DNA of 64,000 nucleotides from Polytrichum commune. Taxonomy: Eukaryota; Streptophyta; Polytrichopsida; Polytrichales; Polytrichaceae. A program made the translations under genes and the position numbers. Shown here in pieces: positions 55,192-64,000 of this stretch. Each line of letters begins with the position of its first letter. Position 1 is the first letter of the stretch. The DNA is taken from the NCBI GenBank assembly GCA_950295325.1, contig OX485803.1, positions 34,487,554 to 34,551,553 of the forward strand. The letters are read 5' to 3'. The notes below the pieces were generated by a model that ran no database searches, was not told where the DNA came from, and saw only the letters and a list, made by a program, of their open reading frames with translations.

Positions 55192-58100
55192 ATGGACTCT
55201 TCACAGGTTGCGCAATCGCAACCCCAATCTGGAGAGGATGTTGTTCTTGCGGCCCCCGCGGTTGAAGTTGAAGCTGTGCAGGTTGAGAGTCTCAATTCGC
55301 AGGGCCCATTACAAGTAGAGGTGAGTTGGATAGTTGTTGAATAATTTGTTAAGCAAGTTTTTTGAGTTCTAGCTTTCTAAGCATGGTTTTATTGTTTGTG
55401 TTTTTGTTAGGCTCTCGCAATGAGCGAAGATGCCGTTCAAGCAGTTGCCGACACGGATCCCGTGGTGTGTGAGCTTGAGCTTCGGAAATCACAAAAGGAG
55501 GACTCCATTGGTGTTATCCAACGCCTTCGGATTAAGCCAACATGTAAGTCCCGCTTATCCATTCCTTTATGCCGCTTGAGAGCCCTCCCTCTCGTCCGTC
55601 CTATCAGTGAGGTTGAGGTGCAGCGCTTGGAATGTGAATTTGTAATGGGATACCGAGAGGGTGATCGGGTTCTTTACGTGTCTTCTTTCAACGACGTTCC
55701 CGTGGACCTCCCCATTCCCCCTGGCATTATGGCCTCTTGGAGCCCTCTCTGGCAAGAGGCCTCCGCAGAATTTGACGCCAAGCTCAAGGAGGATCCGGAT
55801 CTTGCACATTTCGCCGGGAAGATGTTCTTCGTCTGGGAAGGCAATCATCGTCTCACCGCTTGGTGGAGACACATCAATAACCACCACGCCGATGACAAGA
55901 GTTGGCATATCTTGGTGGATTGCATTGTTGTTGACCCTAGAAGATACACCGGTATATTCTTCAATGCCATGAGCGACATTAATTGGTAAGCTCATTCATT
56001 TTTTTCATTCATTTTTCATTTTTGTTTCAATTCTCTTCCATTCTTTTCAGCTCACGTTCCTCACATATTTTTTCTCAGGTCAACCGAGCATGATTATGTC
56101 AAGGCAAACATTCCGGCCAAGCTCCTTCGAATCCGCACTTTTGGGAGGTTAGAGTTGTCCACCTTCAAGGATCTTATATCACCATCTGACTACAAAGCAT
56201 GCGAGAAGATAAAGGAGAGTCGCCCAACTTGGTACACCTTGACCGCGGATGTGTTCGTTAAGTTTCTTTACAAGGTATGGTTTTATGCATTCAATCATTT
56301 AGAGCTTCCAACATAGATAATTTCCATACCGATTATATGAACTCACAAGGTCATTTCTTGCAGAGAGACATTTCGGCTCAAGCAGACCTTGCAGTGAGGC
56401 ATTACCGTGAGACCACACCCGTTGCGGAGAGGTCGGCCACTGAGATTTGGAATGTTATGACCAAGGCCCAGGAGAGGACAATCAAAAGTATTCGGGCCCG
56501 TTCTTTTGAGAAATACATATCCGTTGCACACCCTGACAATGGAGAGGATTTCTTTCATGAGGTACTCTTTTGAAGTCAAATCACTCTTGAACGCAATTCA
56601 TCCAAATCACTCTTCAACTCTATTACTCTTTTGAACTCAAATCATTTTTATTTTATGCACAGATTGACCGTCATTTTAATGAGTTCTCTTCGACGGACAT
56701 GACAATTGAAAAATTGCAAAAAATTGTCACATGCCCGGTCGAAGCTTCGTTCAAAGCTAAGTGGCTTCACTGGTGGAACGCCCCCCTTCGTGAAAGGTTA
56801 GATAACAAGTTCCCCGTCGACAAGCCTATGAGGGAGAGGGCTTTGGACGACTGGCTACACAAGGCGTCCTTCTGGGCTCAAATAAATCCATTCCTCGGCC
56901 TTCTTCATTTTCATTTTCCTCTATTCCATTTATCTCATATCCAATCATCTCCTTCTCTGCAGTTGGAGAAAGAAGTCGCGGTTGAAATTGAGACCTTAGA
57001 GGAGAGCCTCTCCGTCGACATTGATTGGGACGCATCAGAAACTATCTTGCGCCCTCGTGAGTACGTTGATCATTGGCGGATTGTCCTTTGGGACAAGGCC
57101 TTCAAGCCTTATCTCGGCGATAAGCCTGACATCGCATTTGCCAAAGGTGATAATCTCTTGGAGTTCGAGGAGGGGGCTCTCGCTATCAAGCGTGTAGCCT
57201 ATCGGTAATACATCTATCCTCTACTTTGCACCTCTCCTTAATGTCATTTCTTGCTCGTTTTGTTGGTTTTCTTACATTCTTGTTTTGTCATGTAGGTATA
57301 TCATGAGAAAATTGGTTGTGAAGAATGCATTGGCCTCATCTTCCTTGCCGGACTACCTCTCGGACTGGGTGAATATTTTTTCTAGCCTCTGCGTGTATAC
57401 GACCGCGCAAACAAACAAGTTTTCCGAATTGCACTTGCAGGGTGGTGGATGGTACTTGGATTGTGCTGCAGGATTTGTCCCCGGGGAAGAGAAGGCTTTG
57501 TTTGCTAGCCTTGTGGGTAGTGCTCTGGATAATAACATTGTTACCTTGGAGGACCCTGACATCGTTGAGCTTCCCCCTCCTCCTCCTAAGGCACCAAGGA
57601 GAAAGGGCAGAGCAAAGAAGACCGCCACTCAAGCATCTTCCCAAATTCTCACTCGGTCTGCTTCTAAGACCCCGGTTGAGCCACCCACCCTTCCACACAG
57701 TCCATCTATCGCTCCCTCCGTTGCTCCCTCTCTTGCCCCTTCTGTTACTCCATCCGCATTTCATCCCCAATCTCTTGCCACTCCATCTCATAGTGGCACT
57801 TCTCTCCTCTCTTTGCCTTGCAAGAGGAAGGCCGCTCTCTTGGATACCAGTGCCACCTCTTCGGATGCCACTAACACGCTTACCCTCATCGAAAATGTGG
57901 ACATGGTTCAACTAATGTTGGATTCCGAGGTTGCCGGAGGTCCCCTCCCCGCATATACCCGCATCCAAGAGTTCATTGCCAAGGTTTGTATACTTGCCTT
58001 CGTCAATTCTCAATTTTTTTTCCTTTGCTTTGTTTATTTCTTTCCTTCTTGTTTTCTCATGAAGTTTCAATTGCAGGTTGGGGCAGGTCGTTCCCGTGTG

Positions 58101-59392
58101 AACACCTCGACTACAGCTCACAAGGGCCTCGATTTGCTCTTCGCCGACATTCCCGAAAATTTGCCGGTGCCGAACATCTCCACCGATGTTCCTGCTTGGA
58201 ACAAGCTCCATGAATCATACTATGAGTGTCTTTTTGCATTTGCGAAATCTAACCTCTATGATCATGGTGTCCTTGTTCTTGCCCATTGTGCGAGTGCCAG
58301 TGTTTCTAGGAGTATTTTCGATTGGGCACACACTTATGACTTCTACGTCGCGGAAGATTGGTTTGGAATGAATGATTTAGACCTCCAATCTCCCGTTGTT
58401 CCCTCTGGAGTGGTAAGCAAGTCTCCCTCTCTTCCCCTTCCGTATTGCTTATCATTTCAATTTCAATTCAATTTCAATTCCATTTCATTTCAATTCAATT
58501 TCATTTTCATTGTTGCAGACTCGGAAGTTCAACATCAAAGTTCTTGTTCGTGTTAACTCCGTTCTTAGAGTGCGGGAGGAGGCCATACAAGAGTATGGTT
58601 ACAACCTCCAACGAGATGGATGGTTGAATACCTTCACCGATGAGAAGAGCCAGACGATGCGCAGTGATGGGGTACCTTGGCGAGGTGCCCGTGAGAAGCA
58701 TCCTGTTTTTTTTTCCATCCTTCTCGCTACTCTCACCGACAAGAATGATGTTATTATGGACTGGCAGTGTGGTGTAGGTACGCCTTCTTTTTCAACTTCA
58801 TCCTTACTTTGAATTTTCCATTATTTTTCCTTGACTAGTTTTCATACTAACATTTTACCTCTCTTTGCTTTAGGTGGTTCGATTACAGCATGTCGCTCCC
58901 TTGAGCGGCATATTGTGGCCCTTGAGAGTGACCCCGTCATTTTCAATTCACTCCTACTCCCCATGCGCGATCCCCAGCCTGCGCGTATATCTCGCTCAGT
59001 TGCCGCACCGTCTACATCTATCTTTGATCCTCCTCAAAAGATGACCAAGAGGGCATTCGGATTTCTTTGTGCGTAAGTTTGCTTTCTATATTTTGCCATG
59101 TTTGCTTTGATTTCAAATTCTCATTTTCTAGTGTCATCATGTTTCTAATCCTTTTGCTTGGGTGTTTAGAGAGCCAGCGGAGGTCGCAGTCATTCGTCGA
59201 GACATGTTTTCAAGTCCTCCGAAGCCGTTTGAGCTTCCCCCGTATGCTAGTGCAATGGCGGATTGTTTTGCGAAGGCGGAGTCCCCATCTCCTCCTCGCG
59301 TTCGTCATTTCTCGCGTGGAACACGAAATCTTTTCTTGTTAGAAGCAAATGAGGGTGAGGAGAGTGATAGGGAATGTTCTCCAAGCCCTTAG
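55192..59392 (+). CDS. ParB-like / beta-class DNA-methyltransferase-like fusion protein, ~1,114 aa, ten exons
   Basis: Exons: 55192-55320, 55411-55985, 56079-56274, 56364-56561, 56663-57204, 57296-57983, 58077-58412, 58519-58777, 58874-59072, 59170-59392. All nine introns are GT-AG, 89-106 bp, and the phases agree. Residues about 90-240 look ParB/sulfiredoxin-like: IPLCRLRALPL, then VWEGNHRLTAWW with the GNHR box at 187-190. The C-terminal third follows beta-class N4/N6 methyltransferase order: LDLLFADIPENLP (motif IV position, D800-I-P-E instead of DPPY/F), GVLVLAH, then EKHPVFFSILLATL and DVIMDWQCGVGGS (motif I, 969-977) followed by ERHIVALESDP. The altered IV and I motifs make catalysis doubtful. 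A Pro/Ser-rich linker (PPPPPKAPRRKGRAKK) lies in exon 6. A weak GC-AG intron may hide within exon 5 (56862-56961). The first ATG directly follows a splice acceptor, so the true N-terminus may lie upstream. Confidence 0.7.
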
Positions 59393-59447
59393 TTTATCAT
59401 TTTGGTTTTGGAGATTATAACTCCGTTTGTTGTTGTTATCCGGCTTT

Positions 59448-59453
59448 AATAAA
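59448..59453 (+). terminator. Poly(A) signal of the ParB/methyltransferase-like gene
   Basis: AATAAA lies 56 bp past the stop codon, in a T/G-rich 3' flank. Confidence 0.6.
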
Positions 59454-60335
59454 AGTTGTGTGTTGGTTTTATTTTTGATATCCGGCGCAAGTTTCATTCT
59501 TTCTTTCCATTATTTCATATTCATATGTCAACCCGCATTGCATTCTTTATTTTTTCTTCATCGTTCGGATCTCTTAACTTCTAGTCACAAAACAATCTAG
59601 CTCTCGGCTCTTAGTGTGAGATCTTAGTTATAGGGGGACCATACTTTCTATTAGTGTGGATGGTTTATTTTATGGTTGTGCACACTAATCACATTGGCCG
59701 TCTTCCAATCCCAATTGCTATATAGCAATTGGAAGTTTTGTTTGGCACGCGAACATAACCTCGTCAAACTTTTTAAATTGAAATTCATGTTGTTCTCAAA
59801 GAGCCGGCACGTCACCTCAAAAATTTCCAAGAGGATTCTAAGGTTGGACTTGGGGGATTTGTCTTTGAGGTCTTTGGCTAAGCTAAGGACTGAATTGGAA
59901 GGCTGTTATGGTGCGACGGAGTTTTATGGCATGTTCTTTGGATCATTTTACCCATATTGGACATGCCCGGCAGATAGGGTGTAGATGGCCCTAAACTAGA
60001 GTATATAGTTATTTTAACTAACTACCCATTTTTGTAAGTCTTGAGGTTGGCTACATTTTGTTGACCAATAAAATATTTTGTGTATGGTATTTTGATTTCA
60101 ATTTGGTGACGTCAGCCCTAATTTAATATGATACATTTGAAAACATATACTATAAGATGTTTGATAACAAATGCAATCTTCCACGCCTATAGGATCCGTT
60201 GGTTTCTCAAACAATTCTGGGTTATTATGTCCACGGGAATGGGGGTACCTTTCCAAATATAGAATTCAAACTATCTCTAATTCCACGGAAATAGGCACTG
60301 CTTCTCCTAAAATTACCCAACAAAATCTAAATTTT
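59454..60335. other. Right subterminal region of the large element
   Basis: No gene is recognised; a short open frame at 59676-59984 lacks family features. Towards the right end, TTCCACGGAAATAGG (about 60281) mirrors CCTATTTCCGTGG of the left end. Confidence 0.5.
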
Positions 60336-60411
60336 CCGCTCTCCAATCTCCGCTCTCCGCTCTACGCTCACATACTTGAGTTTCCCCAACTGGCCATTGC
60401 AACGTGGTGGG
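60336..60411 (-). repeat. Right terminal inverted repeat of the large element
   Basis: CTCCGCTCTACGCTCACATA and the outer GGCCATTGCAACGTGGTGG are the inverse of the left end. Confidence 0.85.
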
Positions 60412-63400
60412 CGCAATCACTACCCTATGCAACCAAAAGCAAAGGTTAGCCTCCATGGGATCCAAGCTAGCATAAATTTAATGTCAAATACCCTTTGTTG
60501 TGTCCGTGTGGGGCGGGAGGTGATGAAGAATGCCAAGGGGTACCATGGTCTGGAAGTGCCTGGTGCAAATTTATTGTGCCCGTGTATGTGGAAGTTGCCG
60601 CCATATAGAATAAGAACCAAAGTCCAATGTGGCGGTCTTTACCCGTCATGTGGCGGTGGGCAACATGACTACCATCATGGCCACACTTGATGTGTGATGG
60701 CAATATGTTTATAGTATCCTATTTTGGGTAATAAATCCATGCCCATCCATGGCATGGAGCTCAAGCTTATGGATCCACCCATTTGAAGCAATTGTGGCAA
60801 TGTCCACGTACTTGCTTCTGGTGGTTATTGGTGGATGCTCTCCAAGGTTGGCCACCATCCTCCTTCATTGCCTAAAGTCTATAGTGATGTGGTATGTGGA
60901 TGCCAAAATGTTTTCCCAATGCACTTGAAGCATATACAATGGTGTGGTGACCTAACCACATAGTGGGCGAGCCGCTATGTCTTGTAAGAATTAAGCTTTC
61001 ATATGTGTAGCTTTAGCCATTTCCAAATATGCTTGGGCTTAAGCCCATGTGGCGTGCTCACATGTCTTTCCATTGCCCAAATCCTCTTTTGCTTGCTTGA
61101 CATTGGGAGGTCTTTCGCTCCTACTACTTGAAATGGTTTGAGGGTTAGTGAGTGACATTCGCACTTCAATTGAACTCTCCCAAAGCTCACTCTCGCTTCC
61201 CAAATCACTTGTGGCACCTAGAGCATTGGCGAAGTGCTTTTTCTTGAAAGATTTGGGTGTCCTCACCTAATCATTTCAAAGCTCCACCCAATGTGGCACC
61301 TCCCTTAAAATTTGCCAACAATGCTCAAAAGCAAAATCATATTTTTTAGGATGTTTCAATTCATACAAAGCCAATGACTCACAGATGATGTCTTCTTTGG
61401 GGTGGCCACTCACATTTGAATCCTTCACATTTTGATAAATCCCATGAAATTATAAGACATCATGCTTAATGGTTTCCCATTTGGTCTCTAAACTTCTAGC
61501 CATCCTTGCCCCAATCAAATGAGGCTACCTCCGGTTCCAAATGACTTGAACCCTCACCCAACATGATTTTTTTTGTTGATTAGATGTAATCAGATCTTGG
61601 GAAATGAAAAAGTGAGATTTGCAGAGCTTGGCCTCTTTAGTAGCTACAAAGTCTTCCTTTTAACATCATGGTTGCATTGATGCATGTGGGCAATCTTAGT
61701 GACGTGGTAGCAACCACGTTGGGGTCACAAAAGCCACATAATGGCTTGAATTGGTGGCAAATGACAAGGGTGTGGTAGCTCACAAGTTGGGTGACTTAGG
61801 TGCTTAACAAATGTGGGGCAATTGTGGCTAAAGACATGTGTTGAAAGGTTGTGAGTCAGCGATTGACCACACATTGGGGAAAATTTTGATTGGATTGCGG
61901 AGAAAGGAGGTTTTGTTGGGAAGGGGGGGGGGGATGCCACATTTATCGAGGTTGAGGGCCTCGGGTGGAGAGTTGGAGGCCAACCTAAAACAATATAGTT
62001 GCAATGGGTGGCTTTTAACAACAACGGGTGAAGCTGCTCTTAGCCCCTTAAGGCGTACATGGTTAGGAAGGTAAAGCAATTTTGAAGATGCGTTTTTTAA
62101 ATAACACGTCTAAGGGTTTCAATGCTTCTCCAAACAAATGAAGTTGAGATGCACTATCAAAGGATTGCATCCATACGGTTAAAAAGAAAACATATAGTTG
62201 ATGTATTTTATTTATTTAGTGATGATTGTAGAAGTGAAATGGCTTAAAAATCCATTGTAACCATAAATCTCGTTGTCTCACATGATTGTTTAGAATAATT
62301 ATAGATTGGTCGAGAGTTGTAAGCATACTGTTAACTTAATGTGATCATATTGTCAAAGTGTCTCATGGGATGTAGCATTTCATGGGATATATAGAATATC
62401 CATGCATGCAATTTCATGTTTGAGGTTCTGGAGGTGATAAATGTTTTCAATTCCTATGGCTTGGGGGGGATGTGGTGTAAAAATATTTATTTCCATATGG
62501 TGTTGAAGTGGTTAACCAAAAAAAATATCTTTTAGGCCTTTTCGGTGCATGTATCAATGTTGGTATGGTAAATAGGTGATTGCATGTTATCATCAATTAA
62601 CATCACTAATGATTATGAAGTCCCTACCCATGGGTATCAAAATAATGGTACCAATCACATATTAATGTCTGGTGGGTATGTCAAGGTGAAAGAGTTTTAT
62701 GAATGGTCGTAGGATCAGCATGACCATCTTATGGATGGACAAAGGCCCTCCTATGGTTACTGCTAACTAGCCTCCTTTGGAGTCCAAGTTTTGAGGTATC
62801 CCTTTGTTGGCTTCACCAACTTGTTCCCAAAAAAAAAAAAACTTGAAAGAACCTTCATGTACCGAGTTGTTATTTGGATCAATATACCATTCTAAACCAA
62901 GATGTTATTATGACGATCTTACCTAAGCATGAACATAACATTACTCAACAAATGAGTTGTGTTCATTGGCCCGCAATAATTTCAAGAATAAAACCCTTGA
63001 ATGTCGGAACCCCAACGCTTTAAAATGTATATGAAGTCCTTGCAATTGAACATAGCTCATCAACTGAATAATGTTATGAAAATTTCTTACATGGTTAGGC
63101 AAACCCAAATAATGCAGAAAAAAATACCATTGAATACCCTTACCAAAATGGTATCAACAAAATAGAATCCTCTTTATAGATAAGCAAAGGATATTTTAAT
63201 GGAAAAAACAATACCAAATTATCACCAGTGACACGGACCTTATACCGACTAGTAGATTTATTTATTTATAATTGTATTTTTCCATGTGGTTTCCAATGAG
63301 TTGTTTAGCATAAGTGCGTAGGTGCATACGAAGGAACCAATGGCCCCCCAATCGTGTGACCCGTGAGAAGATGTTCCCGAGGATGAAAAAGTACGTGGAA

Positions 63401-64000
63401 AATGAGGTAAATAGTTTCATCCATCAATCATCCATCGATCACCCAGGGACTCGCTGCTAAGGAGTACAGTCACCCTCAATATCTGTTAACACGTTGGAGC
63501 AAGGAAACTCACAACACTTATGTGGTGTTAACACTTTACCACTTATCAAGGGTAGTATAGATCGGTTGTCACACTTACGTGAATAACATTTATGTGACTT
63601 GGGATTATCAACAATAACATTTGTATAAACACACGATGAAAACACACAAGATATGAATGTCATCATACATCCAAGCGTAATGAAAGAATGAATTTGTAAT
63701 AGTTTGATGAAATTGTTGTGCACGCTAAGATGTTGTTTCCTTCTGAAGTGTTTGAATGCTTTAAATGAGAGGTGTCACATTGGTAGGTCTTTGTCATGAA
63801 AACGGTTTCAAGACCACTCGTGCACTTTGACCATCCAAGACTCCTACTCTATCTCCCACCACCTCACCAATTTGCACATTGTCGACTTCTTCAATGCGTT
63901 CGTTATCAGCTACATCACCTCTTTCATCAAGCATACCTATAATTTCCTCGGTAGACACGTAGGGATTGCTTCGATCAAAGTCTAATTCATAATTGACGAA
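60412..64000. other. Intergenic DNA, no gene recognised
   Basis: Contains a small hairpin ACGTGGTAGCAACCACGT near 61699, a poly-G run near 61923, a poly-A run near 62827 and repeat fragments shared with 38.8 kb (near 62.16 kb). Open frames here are short and resemble nothing. Confidence 0.45.

Larger units (their letters stand above)
43736..60411. mobile_element. 16.7-kb Mutator-like element carrying transposase, ParB/methyltransferase-like cargo and a palindrome array
   Basis: The left end at 43736-43830 (CCACCACTTGCAACTGGCCA, then TATGTGAGCGTAGAGCGGAG and AGCGGAGATTTGGAGAGCGG) is mirrored at 60336-60411. The right end read in inverse gives CCACCACGTTGCAATGGCCA, TATGTGAGCGTAGAGCGGAG and AGCGGAGATTGGAGAGCGGA. 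Weaker mirror matches continue inward, such as CCTATTTCCGTGG near 43926 and its inverse near 60285. Inside lie four transcription-unit candidates and the array. The outermost few bases and the target duplication could not be fixed by eye; true ends may lie up to ~50 bp outside. Mutator-like assignment rests on the transposase domain order. It looks structurally whole: both ends, a long intact transposase frame and spliceable cargo. Confidence 0.8.

Noticed and set aside
57336-57911. 191-residue minus-strand frame
   Set aside because: It lies opposite exon 6 of the ParB/methyltransferase-like gene, whose splice phases fit the plus strand.
43736-60411. Large element as a Polinton/Maverick, Helitron or Starship-type element
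   Set aside because: No capsid, polymerase B, retroviral-type integrase, Rep/helicase or tyrosine recombinase was recognised; the DDE plus SWIM layout fits Mutator-like elements.
61690-61740. Hairpin ACGTGGTAGCAACCACGT
   Set aside because: An 8-bp stem alone is too short to support an element or regulatory call.

Overview
The window reads as land-plant nuclear DNA. It carries one clear host gene, a type-B cytokinin response regulator (receiver plus GARP/Myb-like domains, five GT-AG coding exons), set among many transposon remnants, MITEs, foldback elements, minisatellites and long AT-rich stretches with no gene. Low gene density and repeat-filled introns suit a large plant genome. A fern or other seed-free plant is my guess, but the sequence does not prove a taxon.

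Layout. 0-2.5 kb: a 221-bp tandem repeat and unclassified DNA. 2.5-8.2 kb: a 5.7-kb inverted-repeat element with a minisatellite in its loop. 8.4-9.6 kb: a foldback element with a perfect 9-bp target duplication. 10.3-13.5 kb: a pogo-like non-autonomous element and a separate pogo-type DNA-binding fragment. 14.0-15.45 kb: fossil Ty1/copia gag remains. 15.7-18.3 kb: dispersed repeats and PIF/Harbinger-type MITEs. 19.65-24.61 kb (minus): the type-B response regulator. 29.1-30.45 kb: a decayed LINE. 37.07-38.47 kb: a long foldback abutting a PIF MITE. 39.1-40.2 kb: a hAT transposase tail between direct repeats. 60.4-64 kb: nothing recognised.

The main discovery is at about 43.74-60.41 kb. Inverted repeats enclose a 16.7-kb element with (i) a 155-aa charged protein of unknown function; (ii) a two-exon, 1,193-aa Mutator-like transposase (zinc cluster, DDE-like core, SWIM finger) with an apparent SUMO-attachment site and SUMO-interaction motif; (iii) two exons of a basic, probably nuclear protein; (iv) a 5-kb array of about 32 copies of a near-invariant palindrome whose 20-bp core is AGGCCTCGGATCCGAGGCCT; and (v) a ten-exon, ~1,114-aa protein that appears to join a ParB-like domain (GNHR box) to a beta-class DNA-methyltransferase fold whose catalytic DPPY and FxGxG motifs look altered. 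The transposase and the basic-protein exons diverge from a 319-bp shared promoter region.

How the parts might work together (inference): the transposase acts on the ends, and the ParB/methyltransferase-like protein, perhaps with the basic N-terminal exons spliced on, binds or marks the palindromes, much as ParB binds clustered parS sites. The array lies between the basic exons and the ParB-like exons, so it may be a 5.35-kb intron. All exon joins were derived by hand from GT/AG sites and reading phase and have no transcript support.
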